This document shows, in pieces, positions 26,787 through 36,326 of a stretch of DNA of 64,000 nucleotides (position 1 is its first letter; every line of letters begins with the position of its first letter). Source of the stretch: Chryseobacterium aureum (GTDB taxonomy: Bacteria; Bacteroidota; Bacteroidia; Flavobacteriales; Weeksellaceae); the NCBI RefSeq assembly GCF_003971235.1, contig NZ_CP034661.1, positions 3,162,001 through 3,226,000 on the forward strand, given 5' to 3'. The translations under genes were made by a program, and so were the position numbers. The notes below the pieces were generated by a model. The model searched no databases. It was not told the origin of the DNA and was given only the letters and a program-made list of their open reading frames with translations.

Positions 26787-27100
26787 AAAAACGTAAATCA
26801 ACTTACAAAAATAGTCAATGGAAACGGGAATTAAAATACCAAAACCGTGATTTAATATTTAATTATCAACATTTTTGCCTATTTATCCCCAACTGTTTTT
26901 TTTAATGTTTGTAATGAAGGGCATTAGCAAGTTTATTCATCCGGTCAGGAAATTTTCATTTTAAAACCCCCGAAAAAACGGATAAAAAACTATGATTGTA
27001 TAGATATTAAAGACAACTTTAATAAAAACGCCCTTATTTCATTATAAAATAAGGGCATCTACAGCTAGTTTATACAAAAAATTAATAGTGTGTTTATATT
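26787..27100. other. intergenic region between mutL and the YoaK gene
   Basis: This stretch of about 310 bp holds no gene. It contains a -7-like box for mutL (minus strand TATTTTTG at 26806-26813) and a terminator for the leftward YoaK gene near 27030. The rest is A+T-rich without evident structure. Confidence 0.6.
27022..27060 (-). terminator. terminator after the YoaK gene
   Basis: The 10-bp stem GCCCTTATTT / AAATAAGGGC lies at 27030-27039 and 27047-27056. On the minus strand it is followed by GTTTTTATT. This is a standard intrinsic terminator for the leftward gene. Confidence 0.85.
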
Positions 27101-27928
27101 TTAATCCTCAAAGGCAAGCTTTCTTTTCTTCTCACTTTTCGGAATTCCATGGATTTTATCATACAAATAGGCAAAAAGATTGGGCTTTTTATAAATCCTG
27201 CTGTATCTGTATTTTGTATTGAAGTGGCGAATATGAATTTTATAAGCATCATATCCGATAACAATCAGCAAGCATATGCTAATCACATAGAACACTCTGA
27301 ATTCCAGGTAATAATAAGTCAGACCTGAGAATACCGCTCCCGTTACATAAGCCAGCATAATACTCATTAACAGTTTTGCCCTGCCGATCAGCTCTCCGTT
27401 TTTCCTGTATTTTTTCTGTGTAAACATGGATACCAGGATTCCAAGGTCAGTAGTGGTTCCGGTAAGGTGGGTTGTTTTTACAGAGAAGTTGGAGATACTT
27501 GCCGTTAATCCGTTTTGAAGCCCGGTGGCAAAAAGCATCAGCGCAACTAGATATTCTGTTTCTTCTAACGTTTTCTGATAATAAAATTGCCCGTATATAC
27601 CTACGAAAAGAAGACATATGATTTCCAGCACAATGGGCATGGCATGGGCAAAGTATTTACTTTTCTTATTAAAGTTAATGACAATAAAGTTGGATACAAA
27701 GCTTCCGAAGAAGAACAAAAAGATCCATCCTCCTACGACGCCTACCTGAGCCCAGTTTCCTTTACTGATCTCTGCTGCTAAAATAGCGTAGTGTCCTGTT
27801 ACATTTGATGTAAAAGAGAGGAATATCAATAGGGAAGCAATGTTTATAGTACCTGCTGTGAAGGCAGTCAGCGTTCCCAATCTGATATTGTCTCCCAATG
27901 TCCTGCTGTTACTATAATTTCTTAACAT
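27101..27928 (-). CDS. YoaK family (DUF1275) membrane protein
   Basis: The 275-aa protein has about six membrane segments. It matches the YoaK/DUF1275 family by LGTLTAFTAGTINIASLL, SNVTGHYAILA and the central LMLFATGLQNGLTASIS followed by KTTHLTGTTTDLG. The family's transport or signalling role is not known. Its C-terminus is basic and cytoplasmic. It follows the small gene at 27959-28453 by 30 bp and probably shares its promoter. Confidence 0.85.
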   Translation of the reverse strand: MLRNYSNSRTLGDNIRLGTLTAFTAGTINIASLLIFLSFTSNVTGHYAILAAEISKGNWAQVGVVGGWIFLFFFGSFVSNFIVINFNKKSKYFAHAMPIVLEIICLLFVGIYGQFYYQKTLEETEYLVALMLFATGLQNGLTASISNFSVKTTHLTGTTTDLGILVSMFTQKKYRKNGELIGRAKLLMSIMLAYVTGAVFSGLTYYYLEFRVFYVISICLLIVIGYDAYKIHIRHFNTKYRYSRIYKKPNLFAYLYDKIHGIPKSEKKRKLAFED

Positions 27929-27958
27929 TTTCTATCGTTTTTAAATTGTGTTTAATTT

Positions 27959-28453
27959 TCAGGCTTCTACAAAGATTTCTGCCAGTCTTCCTCTTTCCGG
28001 AAGACTTTCTTTCACTTCAACCTTAATTTCATAAGATTTCAGCTCTTTGCATTTTTTGATGTAAGGAATCAGATCGAATTTTCCTTTTCCTTTGCTTTTG
28101 ATGGATGGAGAATAATAAGCTTCTTCAATATTTTCCGCCTTTACATACTGATTGAATGTTCTTTGGAAACTTCCTGTAAAAATGTCGCAGATGGTTTTAT
28201 TAACCAGGTGAGAGTATTTATTGCTGATAATTCCAAGAGCATCACAGAATTCTGCCGGCCTGATCTTATTGAAAACTGAGGTTTTGGTACTGAACAAAAG
28301 ATCCCTGATAGAGTCTCCAGAATCATATCCCGAAGTCAAAAGAATGTTGTATTGGTTCTGATCTTCCGCTGCGTCTTTCTCTTTAAGCACTTTCTTTAAT
28401 ATATTCAATGACTCAAGAGAGTAATCTGTTGCAATTAAAATTGTTTTAGTCAT
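27959..28453 (-). CDS. hypothetical protein with universal-stress-like N-terminus
   Basis: This 164-aa protein was not assigned to a known family with confidence. Its first residues, TKTILIATDYSLESLNILKK, resemble the first strand and helix of universal stress proteins. The nucleotide-binding GxxG motif of that family is not visible. The middle has ISNKYSHLVNKTICDIFTGS and the C-terminal part is Lys/Glu-rich. It is likely soluble and cytoplasmic. It is co-directional with the YoaK gene and lies behind a promoter with repeated GATTAAA sites. Confidence 0.6.
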   Translation of the reverse strand: MTKTILIATDYSLESLNILKKVLKEKDAAEDQNQYNILLTSGYDSGDSIRDLLFSTKTSVFNKIRPAEFCDALGIISNKYSHLVNKTICDIFTGSFQRTFNQYVKAENIEEAYYSPSIKSKGKGKFDLIPYIKKCKELKSYEIKVEVKESLPERGRLAEIFVEA

Positions 28454-28494
28454 ATTCTTATTATTTTGTATTGTGTTTATCTTTTTCGGTGATA

Positions 28495-28502
28495 CAAAAC
28501 TA
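28495..28502 (-). promoter_or_regulatory. -7 box for the 27959-28453 gene
   Basis: On the minus strand this reads TAGTTTTG and matches TAnnTTTG. It lies about 42 bp before the start codon. No TTTG-type -33 element is clear, but a direct-repeat array lies just upstream at 28534-28571. Confidence 0.45.
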
Positions 28503-28533
28503 GAACGACCATATTAGAAGATCTTTGGAATGG

Positions 28534-28571
28534 AATTAAAATGTGATTAAAGAGATTAAAATGAGATTAGA
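28534..28571. promoter_or_regulatory. GATTAAA direct-repeat array
   Basis: Four related heptamers occur in a row: AATTAAA (28534), GATTAAA (28545), GATTAAA (28554) and GATTAGA (28565), at spacings of 11, 9 and 11 bp. Direct repeats with about one-turn spacing are typical of OmpR-family response regulators. The array is about 30-70 bp upstream of the -7 box at 28495. Binding by the neighbouring response regulator is inferred. Confidence 0.45.
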
Positions 28572-28695
28572 AAATTGTTAAGGGGCGTTAATATAGTAAC
28601 AGACCCTAATCGGACAGAAGGGAAATCATTGGAATAACGGCCTGTTTTTCAAGATAAAACAAAACAAAAGCGAATAAAAAGCAGAATAGATTTTA

Positions 28696-30108
28696 TTACT
28701 TATTTATCTCTTCCCCTTTCTGCATACTGTAGAAATTAGGAAAACGCATTTGTACCGTTGTCCCCTGATTTTCGTGTGAACTTACAATCAGTTCGCCGTG
28801 GTGCATTCTTACAATATTTCTTGCCAGCGGAAGCCCGATCCCGTAGCCTTCGTAATTATTGGTGTTGGAAGCTCTGAAGAACGGATCATAGATTTTGTTC
28901 ATTTCTACTTCCGGAATTCCGATACCATTATCTTTTACAATAATGTACACATCTGTATTGGTAGCTCCCAGAGAAACTTTCACCTGCTGGAAGTTAGAAT
29001 ATTTACAGCCATTACTGATGATATTAGCCACGGCAAGATGCAATAGCTGCTCGTTACCCTGTACTTTCAGCTTTTTAGGATTATCAGGAAGCATGCTGAT
29101 ATCAAGATAGATATTATTTCTGGAATCAATTCTTCTGAGGGTTTCAATAACATCCCAAAGCAGCTGATCAATTCTTACCTTATCCATTTTCTGGATCTTT
29201 CCATCGAATCCGGTTTGGGCAATCATAAGCAGAGCCTTGATTTTTTTGTCCAGCTTTTCGGCTTCATTCAGGATGATTCCGAGGGTTTCTTTGTATTCAT
29301 CGGCTGTTCTGCTGATGGAAAGCGCCACATCTGCCTCACCCATAATGGAAGTAAGTGGAGTTCTCAGCTCGTGGGAAACATTTCCGATCAGGTGATTCTG
29401 GGTTTCGAAAGACGTTTCAATACGGTTGAGCATATCATTAAACGTATCTACCAGCTCATTCAATTCTTTATTATCAGGTTGTGACTCTAATCTCAAATGA
29501 AGGTTTTCTGAGCTGATCTCCTTCACTTTACCCGTAATTTTTAAAATAGGCCTGAATAACGTTTTAGACAGGTAAAAAGAGAAAATCATACTGAAAAACA
29601 GAGACAGCACAATACAGGTAAGCAATGTTCTTTTCAAAAAGCCCAGATAATAAACCACATAGTGGTTTTTGGCAGAAGCAATGGCTATATAATCTTTGTC
29701 ATCATATCTGAAACTCTGTCCAATATAGTAGAACTCTTCATCATTATAATTAGACTCTCCTTCTCTGATGATATTTTTAAAGAAATAATCCGGAATATGG
29801 ACTTCCTGAGATATTTTTTTGAAATTGGAATCTGTAGGAACGGCAAAAACATAGTCTTTTTCCATCGGAAGCTCCTCATCATTCAGGCTGCTAAGAATGT
29901 AGTTTTCCGGAAGATCCAGATGATCTTTGCCTTTTTCAATCTGAATAATAGTAGCCGTTCTTATTTTCAGCAGCTCATAAAACCTCTGGTGAGAAAAATT
30001 AACGATAGAAAAATACACCAAACCACTGAACAGCAAAATGATGGCGGTAAAAACCAACATCAAAAGCACCATCGTTTTGGTCTGATTTGTAATGACTCTG
30101 TTAAACAT
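28696..30108 (-). CDS. two-component sensor histidine kinase
   Basis: The 470-aa protein is a membrane sensor kinase. Two membrane segments (about residues 13-37 and 160-182) flank a sensor domain that faces the periplasm. A HAMP-like region follows. The phosphoacceptor His is in NVSHELRTPLTSIMGE. The catalytic ATPase motifs are NIISNGCKYS, VKDNGIGIP and GYGIGLPLARNIVRMHHG. It starts 3 bp after the response-regulator gene, so the pair is co-transcribed. The signal sensed is not known. Confidence 0.94.
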   Translation of the reverse strand: MFNRVITNQTKTMVLLMLVFTAIILLFSGLVYFSIVNFSHQRFYELLKIRTATIIQIEKGKDHLDLPENYILSSLNDEELPMEKDYVFAVPTDSNFKKISQEVHIPDYFFKNIIREGESNYNDEEFYYIGQSFRYDDKDYIAIASAKNHYVVYYLGFLKRTLLTCIVLSLFFSMIFSFYLSKTLFRPILKITGKVKEISSENLHLRLESQPDNKELNELVDTFNDMLNRIETSFETQNHLIGNVSHELRTPLTSIMGEADVALSISRTADEYKETLGIILNEAEKLDKKIKALLMIAQTGFDGKIQKMDKVRIDQLLWDVIETLRRIDSRNNIYLDISMLPDNPKKLKVQGNEQLLHLAVANIISNGCKYSNFQQVKVSLGATNTDVYIIVKDNGIGIPEVEMNKIYDPFFRASNTNNYEGYGIGLPLARNIVRMHHGELIVSSHENQGTTVQMRFPNFYSMQKGEEINK

Positions 30109-30111
30109 TCA

Positions 30112-30819
30112 TTATGTTTTTTTCAACACATATCCCATCCCTATCACGGTATGAATCAATTTGTTCTCATCCTGGCTGTCCAGCTTTTTTCTTAAATAGT
30201 TTACATATACATCTACCACATTGGTTCCCAGCTCATAATTCACGCCCCAGACTGCATCCAGAATTTCTGCTCTTGAAATTACTTTTTCCGGATTGTTCAG
30301 GAAATACAGCAGCAATTTGTATTCTGTAGAAGTAAGAGAAATATCTTCTCCCGCCCGGGTTACTTTCTTGGTATAATCATTCACCATCAGATCCGAAAAC
30401 TGAAAAACATGCTCATTATCCGGTTCCGGCTCTGCAATTTCCTGGGGACCATTGTTATTACTTCTTCTCAAAAGAGATTTCACACGGGCAACCAGCTCAA
30501 TAAATTTAAAAGGCTTTACCAGATAATCATCTCCTCCGCTTTCTAATCCGAGAACAATATTTTCAGAAGTTCCCAACGCTGTCAGAAATAAAATAGGAAC
30601 GCTTTGATTGGTTTTTCTTATTTCTTTACACACATCCAGCCCATTCATTTCAGGAAGCATAATGTCTAAAATTACCAGATCAAAATCATTAGCCTGCACA
30701 AGCTGCACTCCTGTACGCCCGTCAAAAGCTACAGAAATTTCATACCCGCTTTCCTGAAGTCCCTTTTTAATAAAGGAAACCACACTGGTTTCGTCTTCGA
30801 TAAGAATAATTTTTTTCAT
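30112..30819 (-). CDS. OmpR-family response regulator transcription factor
   Basis: This 235-aa protein has a receiver domain with Asp52 as the phosphorylation site (VILDIMLPEMNG), an acidic pair at Glu8-Asp9-Glu10 and Lys in VKPF. A winged-helix DNA-binding domain follows, with LTSTEYKLLLYFLNNPEKVISR and the VDVYVNYLRKKLD recognition region. It is the first gene of a two-gene operon with the histidine kinase. A -7 box on the minus strand at 30840-30847 (TATTTTTG) precedes it. Confidence 0.95.
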   Translation of the reverse strand: MKKIILIEDETSVVSFIKKGLQESGYEISVAFDGRTGVQLVQANDFDLVILDIMLPEMNGLDVCKEIRKTNQSVPILFLTALGTSENIVLGLESGGDDYLVKPFKFIELVARVKSLLRRSNNNGPQEIAEPEPDNEHVFQFSDLMVNDYTKKVTRAGEDISLTSTEYKLLLYFLNNPEKVISRAEILDAVWGVNYELGTNVVDVYVNYLRKKLDSQDENKLIHTVIGMGYVLKKT

Positions 30820-30839
30820 AAATGAAATAAGGAGTTTTA

Positions 30840-30847
30840 CAAAAATA
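30840..30847 (-). promoter_or_regulatory. -7 box of the two-component operon
   Basis: The minus strand reads TATTTTTG, a full match to TAnnTTTG, 20 bp before the response-regulator start. A clear -33 element was not found. Confidence 0.4.
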
Positions 30848-30958
30848 GGGAAATTTTCTTGGGGAGAAAAGGCGAAAGAATCTGAGAAAGCAAAGAAGGC
30901 AAATAATAATTTTCAATGAATTGATTCCCTCCTGTATCCAAACTCTATAGAATAATAT

Positions 30959-30966
30959 TACCTTTG
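30959..30966 (+). promoter_or_regulatory. -7 box of the XRE-cupin regulator
   Basis: TACCTTTG matches TAnnTTTG and lies 46 bp before the start at 31013. No good -33 element is visible. Confidence 0.4.
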
Positions 30967-31012
30967 TTTCAATATAATGATGATAAAATAATCAGGTTAA
31001 ATTACACACAGT

Positions 31013-31582
31013 ATGAATGACTTTTTAATAGGTATCGGTAAGAGATTAAAGGATATTAGAAAAAAGAATAATTTAACCATTAATGATCTTGCTTTCAAAG
31101 CCAATGTAAGCAATGGTCTTGTTTCCAGGATTGAAAACGGAAGAACCATTCCTTCGCTTCCTGTTTTATTGGATCTCATTCAGTCGCTTGAAATTGATGC
31201 CAGTTATTTTTTTGAGGGGGTTGAAAAAAGATCTAACGCCAAATTCATCTACGTTCCAAAGGAAAGCCAGCAGGTTATTGAAAAAGAAGTAGAGGCCGAA
31301 GGGTTCAGATACATGCATATCTTCAGCAAAAGTCTTCATTCTCTGGGTTTTGAAGCAGTTTTACTAACTCTTGAACCCAATTCTAAAAGAGAAAAGGTAA
31401 TTACAGATGCCTGGGAATTCAAATATATTCTCAAAGGAGAAGTGAAATATATGATTGATAATGAAGAAATCATTTTAAAAGAGGGTGACTCTTTGTATTT
31501 CAACGGAAAATTCCCTCACGTTCCGGTAAGCATCAGTAATGAAAGCTGTGTGATGCTTGTTCTTTATTTTTATACGGCTTAG
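31013..31582 (+). CDS. XRE family transcriptional regulator with C-terminal cupin domain
   Basis: The 189-aa protein has an N-terminal helix-turn-helix (about residues 6-62; GKRLKDIRKKNNLTINDLAF, then NGLVSRIENGRTIPSL). A C-terminal cupin fold follows (about residues 105-185), with YILKGEVKYMIDNEEIILKEGDSLYF. This architecture is common in regulators of catabolic genes, where the cupin senses a small ligand. It precedes the phosphonate-type locus in the same direction and is its likely regulator. The link is inferred from position. Confidence 0.9.
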   Translation: MNDFLIGIGKRLKDIRKKNNLTINDLAFKANVSNGLVSRIENGRTIPSLPVLLDLIQSLEIDASYFFEGVEKRSNAKFIYVPKESQQVIEKEVEAEGFRYMHIFSKSLHSLGFEAVLLTLEPNSKREKVITDAWEFKYILKGEVKYMIDNEEIILKEGDSLYFNGKFPHVPVSISNESCVMLVLYFYTA

Positions 31583-31592
31583 CAGCCTATTT

Positions 31593-31817
31593 TTAACGCA
31601 AAGTTTTTTACTATTTTACTTTTATCATTCTGTCGAAGGGAGAATCTCTTATCTGCATTCAATAATTTGAGATTCTTCATTTCATTTCATTCAGAATGAC
31701 AATTGTAGTGTAGATTCACTATAAATACACCTATAATAATCAAGCTTCATCAGCGACAATGTCGCAGACTTTGCACACTTGTAATTTAGCGTTATCAATA
31801 TTAGACTTTGCGTTTAA
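31593..31817. repeat. CGCAAAG element, second copy
   Basis: TTAACGCAAAG at 31593-31603 and CTTTGCGTTTAA at 31806-31817 are inverted ends that match those of the element at 21107-21279, with one base fewer on the left. The interior differs between the copies and here carries a CATTCTG-type hairpin. Confidence 0.6.
31625..31700. repeat. CATTCTG...CAGAATG hairpin repeat, copy 1
   Basis: The left arm CATTCTGTCGAAGGGAGAAT (with CTC after it) pairs imperfectly with the right arm, which begins GAGATTCTTCATTTC and ends CATTCAGAATGAC. The same family occurs at 38307-38385. I remember such CATTCTGA-GAAGAATCT hairpins as frequent intergenic repeats in Flavobacteriia. Confidence 0.65.
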
Positions 31818-32175
31818 ATTATATTCCAATTTTTACATCATTCTTCAATTTTTGAATTCCAGCACACATTAAAGTTTACAAATATGCAACTTTTGATTTT
31901 CTACTTTCTCTCAAAATGAACAAAATATTAACTAAAACAAGCCTGTTTTCAGCAGGTTTCTAGTCCTTCTATTTTTGAAAAACATCTAGTAAAAACATTG
32001 TCATCGCCACTTCAAACCTTATTTTATCAAATTTCCACAGGTTAAGTACAATTTGTTTTAAAGTAAAAAAGGCGTAACAAACCGGGGTTATTTGTTAAAC
32101 AATACTTAATACAAAATATTTATATATATTAAAATTATTAGCTTGATTTGCATAAAAAATTTAATATATGTAAAA

Positions 32176-35001
32176 ATGAAAACAAAATTAGAGAAATTAC
32201 TAACCCTTGTTTTGTTCTGCTTCATCGTTTTTGTTTCAGCGCAAAAACAGTTCATTACAGGAACTGTTCTTGATGACAGCCAGCCTCTCCCCGGGGCAAC
32301 AGTTAAAATAAAAGGCTTACCCAGAACGATAACTACTGATATTGAAGGAAAATTTACCCTTACCGATATCAAAGAAGGCCAATACACATTACAAATCAGT
32401 TATATAGGCTATGAATCTTCAGATATTACGGTTGATCTCAAACCAGAACAAACTGTTGATCTGGGAACCATCAAACTCTCCCAGCCACGAAAAAATATTG
32501 ATGAAGTAGTAGTAACCGGAACATTAAAAAATACAGAAGCAAGAGCTTTAAATCTTCAGAAAAACGCTATCAATATTACCAATGTAATTGCCTCCGATGG
32601 GATTGGGAAGTTACCAGACAGAAATGCAGCGGAGACTGTACAGCGTGTACAGGGAGTTTCTATTGAAAGAGACCAGGGCGAAGGAAGGTTTGTTTCTCTC
32701 AGAGGACTTCCGCCATTCTGGGCATCTACAACCATTAATGGAAACAGACTTCCCACCGCAGAAGAGGAAACAACTTCTAGAGCAACAGCATTCGATTTTT
32801 TCCCTACAGAACTGATCTCGTATGTACATGTAAACAAGTCATTTACTCCGGATATGGAAGCAGACGGTATAGGTGGAGGTGTCAATTTTATCACTAAAAC
32901 ACCACCGATGAAAACAGAATTCAAAGCGACCATAGGAAGCGGTTACAATGCAAAGTCTGACAAAGGAGTTTACAACCTTGGATTTTTGTACGGGGGAAGA
33001 ACGAAAGATAAAAAATTCGGGTATTTATTCAATTTTGCGCATTTCATCAGAAACTGGTCTACCGATAATTTTGAAGCGAGAAGAAGTGGTGATGAAGGGG
33101 TTTTCAGACTGGAACTTCGTGATTACAACGGAGTCCGAAAAACAACAGGCATCAATACCGCTTTTGAATATGTGCTGTCCCCAAAAACTACGTTCTATTT
33201 AAAAGGAATGTATGGTACATTATCAGATGACGAGACCCATTATAAGCACAGAATCCGGTTTGATAAGTTCAACAGCACCAATAATACAGCACGGGTTGAG
33301 CTTCAGAATATTCATAATTTACTGATTACTGAACTTACTTCTATTTCTTTGGGAGCGGTTCATCAATTAAACAAAGGAAAAATCGACTGGGATTTATCCT
33401 ATTATGACAACAAATTCAAGTATGGAAATATTCCTGATAAGCAGAACAATTCTTATTATGTCATCAAGTACACTCAATCTGGTGTAGGCATCAATCCTGA
33501 TTATATTTCAGATCATGGCAATGGACCAAGAGCTTACTGGAAAGCTGACGGCGGGAAATTAGATTATAAAAATCCGGATGCTTTATTCGGTTTTTACAGT
33601 GATCCGAATTTTAAAATGGATGCTTCTCAGATGAGATTTACAGATCTTGAATTCTATAAAGTATTTGTAGAGGAAAAGGATAAGATTGTAGCAGCATTCA
33701 ATCACGAAATTAATGCTTCTGATAAGCTGACCTTAAAATATGGTTTTAAATACAGAGATAAAGAGCGTAATGCAAGATTTTCCGACATTTTCTACAACTG
33801 GAGCAGCGGAACAGCACCTCTTCTGTCTGATTTTTCTCAATACATTACGAAACAGCCCAACGGTCCGAAGTACTTAAGTGAAATGAATGCCCACATCGGC
33901 AACACATTTGGGCCGGTCCTTTCTACCAAAGGAATGAACCAGTTCTGGTATGACAACCAGGGAAATTTAAAAATCAACACTGCTGATTCTGAAGCCCTTG
34001 AATACAATAAAGCATTAGGAAGAAACTTTGATGTGTTTGAAAAACATGCGGACGCCTATGGAATGGCAACCTATAAACTAAATGATAAGATTACCCTTTT
34101 GGGAGGAATCAGACTATCCAATACCAGCACGAAAGTAAAAGGATACAGCGTAAATGATGATGTACTGACCCCTGTAGAAAATACCAAGAACTATCTGGCT
34201 GTTCTTCCGATGATTCATTTGAAATATACCCTCAATGACAAAACGAATCTTCGTTTTGCAGCGACAAGAACGTTCTCAAGACCGAATTTTGGAGACCTTA
34301 CGCCGGGCGGAACTTATATTGAAGCAGACAACGAGTTCAAAGGAGGAAATCCCAATCTTAATCCTACCTACTCTTTGAATTTTGACCTGATGGGAGAATA
34401 TTATTTCTCCAACGTAGGGATTCTGAGTGGCGGTGTCTTCTATAAATCCATTACAGATCCTATTTTCCAGGATTCTTTTATCGGAAATTATAACGGAATC
34501 AACGGCGTACAATTTACAGCTCCAAACAACGGAAAAGCAGCGTGGTTAGGGGGAATTGAATTGGGAATTAATAAAAGATTTGATTTCCTTCCTGGGTTTT
34601 TACAATACTTTGGAGTACAACTGAATGCTACCTTCATGACCTCTGAAATGGAAAAACCAAGCGGAAGAACGGTAGCCCTTCCCTATCAGGCCAAAGAGTT
34701 GTACAACGCACAACTATTCTTTGAGAAAAAAGGATTCAATGCAAGGCTTGCTTACAACTACAAAGGAAAATATGCGGTAGAATACGCTGAGGAGGACATC
34801 AATGATTCTTATTATGGTAAATACAGCAATCTGGACTTCGGAGGCTCTTATCAGTTTACCAAATACCTTACTGTATATGCGGATGTAAACAATATTCTGA
34901 ATAAACCTCTGATCTATCATTTCGGTAAAAGCGAAGACCGTCCTGAGCAGGTAGAATATTACGGAATACGCTTCAACCTTGGTGTAAAACTGAACTTCTA
35001 A
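32176..35001 (+). CDS. TonB-dependent outer-membrane receptor (phosphonate-type locus)
   Basis: This 941-aa protein is an outer-membrane active-transport receptor. A signal peptide ends at FVSAQ. A carboxypeptidase-regulatory-like domain follows (ITGTVLDDSQPLPGATVKIK). The plug domain shows NAAETVQRVQGVSIERDQGEG and GGGVNFITKTPP, and the beta-barrel ends at an aromatic Phe (LGVKLNF). The TTG start at 32143 would precede the signal peptide by 11 residues, so the ATG at 32176 is preferred. It is the first gene of a group with an MFS carrier and two phosphonate-type enzymes. The ligand is therefore probably an organophosphonate, which is inference. Confidence 0.9.
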   Translation: MKTKLEKLLTLVLFCFIVFVSAQKQFITGTVLDDSQPLPGATVKIKGLPRTITTDIEGKFTLTDIKEGQYTLQISYIGYESSDITVDLKPEQTVDLGTIKLSQPRKNIDEVVVTGTLKNTEARALNLQKNAINITNVIASDGIGKLPDRNAAETVQRVQGVSIERDQGEGRFVSLRGLPPFWASTTINGNRLPTAEEETTSRATAFDFFPTELISYVHVNKSFTPDMEADGIGGGVNFITKTPPMKTEFKATIGSGYNAKSDKGVYNLGFLYGGRTKDKKFGYLFNFAHFIRNWSTDNFEARRSGDEGVFRLELRDYNGVRKTTGINTAFEYVLSPKTTFYLKGMYGTLSDDETHYKHRIRFDKFNSTNNTARVELQNIHNLLITELTSISLGAVHQLNKGKIDWDLSYYDNKFKYGNIPDKQNNSYYVIKYTQSGVGINPDYISDHGNGPRAYWKADGGKLDYKNPDALFGFYSDPNFKMDASQMRFTDLEFYKVFVEEKDKIVAAFNHEINASDKLTLKYGFKYRDKERNARFSDIFYNWSSGTAPLLSDFSQYITKQPNGPKYLSEMNAHIGNTFGPVLSTKGMNQFWYDNQGNLKINTADSEALEYNKALGRNFDVFEKHADAYGMATYKLNDKITLLGGIRLSNTSTKVKGYSVNDDVLTPVENTKNYLAVLPMIHLKYTLNDKTNLRFAATRTFSRPNFGDLTPGGTYIEADNEFKGGNPNLNPTYSLNFDLMGEYYFSNVGILSGGVFYKSITDPIFQDSFIGNYNGINGVQFTAPNNGKAAWLGGIELGINKRFDFLPGFLQYFGVQLNATFMTSEMEKPSGRTVALPYQAKELYNAQLFFEKKGFNARLAYNYKGKYAVEYAEEDINDSYYGKYSNLDFGGSYQFTKYLTVYADVNNILNKPLIYHFGKSEDRPEQVEYYGIRFNLGVKLNF

Positions 35002-35010
35002 TCCATTACT

Positions 35011-36315
35011 ATGGCAAAAACGATCAATCAAAAAACACTGGTAACACTGAAGGCCGCTTTTGCTGCCTTCGGTGTTTACTTCTGCATGTACGGTTTCAGA
35101 AAACCTTTTACCGTAGCTTCTTTCGAAGGACTCTCCTATTTCGGAGTAGATTATAAGATTCTGATTATTATTGCGCAGGCTGTAGGTTATTTTATTTCAA
35201 AATTCATCGGGATCAAATTTATTTCGGAACTGAAGCCTCGGAAAAGAATTACGTATCTTTTTACTTTCATTGCTATTGCTGAACTTGCCTTATTAGGATT
35301 TGCAGCCGTTCCTGCTCCTTACAATATTCTTTTTATGTTGATCAACGGGATTCCGCTGGGAATGATCTGGGGTATTGTATTTTCTTATATTGAAGGAAGG
35401 AAAGCCACAGAAATCATCGGCTTATTTTTATGTTCAAGCTTTGTAGTCTCTTCAGGATTTACAAAATCTGTGGGGAAATTCCTGATGGACAATTTCTCGG
35501 TTTCAGAATTCTGGATGCCTTTTTCAGCCGGACTTGTATTCATTATTCCACTGATTCTTTTCGGGCTATTACTTGAGAGAATTCCTACGCCTACGGAAGA
35601 AGATATTTTGCTTAAAAACAAAAGACAGCCGCTGAATGGTAGGGAAAGGAGAGCCCTGATCAGGCAGTTTTTTGTACCCATCGTATGCATCATTTTTTTA
35701 TACATCAGCTTAACGGTTTTAAGGGATTTCAGAGATAACTTCAACCGTGAGATCTGGGACGGGCTGCATTTCACTTTTGACAGCTCTATCTTCACTTTAA
35801 CAGAAATTCCTATTGCGGTAATGGTGCTTGCCATTTTAGGCTTTATGGTAAAAGTAAAAAACAATAAAAAAGCATTTGCATATTATCATTACATCCTTTT
35901 TGCCGGAATTCTTACGGTAGGATTTTCTACCTATCTGTTTCAGCAGGGTTCATTATCTCCTTTTTTATGGATGACCATTTCAGGCTTTGGAATGTACATC
36001 TGTTATATTCCTTTCAATGGAATTTATTTTGACCGGATGATTGCCGCATTTGAAATCAAAGGTAATGTAGGTTTTCTGATCTATATCGTAGATTCTTTTG
36101 GTTATCTGGGCAGTGTTCTTATCCTTTTGTATAAAAACTTTGGTTCTGCCCAGACCTCGTGGCTGCATTTTTATATTAACTTAAATTACATCATCACCAT
36201 CATGGTTTTAATTCTTTCTGTGGTTGCTTTTCTGGCTTTCAGAAAGAAATCAAAGCCGAAATCAAACGCAAAATCTAATCAATTCATCAATTTCGATACG
36301 TCGAAAATTTTATAA
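35011..36315 (+). CDS. MFS-type transporter (DUF5690/UhpC-like)
   Basis: The 434-aa protein has about 12 membrane segments and begins close to AAFAAFGVYFCMYGFRKPFTV, a pattern seen in organophosphate antiporter-like MFS proteins such as UhpC and GlpT. It best resembles the Bacteroidetes DUF5690 family. It would carry the substrate delivered by the TonB receptor across the inner membrane. It starts 9 bp after the receptor stop. Substrate is inferred from neighbours. Confidence 0.82.
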   Translation: MAKTINQKTLVTLKAAFAAFGVYFCMYGFRKPFTVASFEGLSYFGVDYKILIIIAQAVGYFISKFIGIKFISELKPRKRITYLFTFIAIAELALLGFAAVPAPYNILFMLINGIPLGMIWGIVFSYIEGRKATEIIGLFLCSSFVVSSGFTKSVGKFLMDNFSVSEFWMPFSAGLVFIIPLILFGLLLERIPTPTEEDILLKNKRQPLNGRERRALIRQFFVPIVCIIFLYISLTVLRDFRDNFNREIWDGLHFTFDSSIFTLTEIPIAVMVLAILGFMVKVKNNKKAFAYYHYILFAGILTVGFSTYLFQQGSLSPFLWMTISGFGMYICYIPFNGIYFDRMIAAFEIKGNVGFLIYIVDSFGYLGSVLILLYKNFGSAQTSWLHFYINLNYIITIMVLILSVVAFLAFRKKSKPKSNAKSNQFINFDTSKIL

Positions 36316-36326
36316 ACTATAGTACA

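Larger units (their letters stand above)
31583..32175. other. intergenic region with nested repeats ahead of the TonB receptor
   Basis: This stretch of nearly 600 bp contains no gene. It holds a CGCAAAG-bounded element (31593-31817) with a CATTCTG hairpin inside it, followed by about 350 bp of A+T-rich sequence that must include the receptor promoter. I could not pick a convincing -7 and -33 pair there. Confidence 0.6.

Noticed and set aside
31701..31735. GTGTAG and TACAC words near 31.7 kb as another operator
   Set aside because: Half-sites are in the wrong order and spacing, and no -7 box lies at the matching distance.
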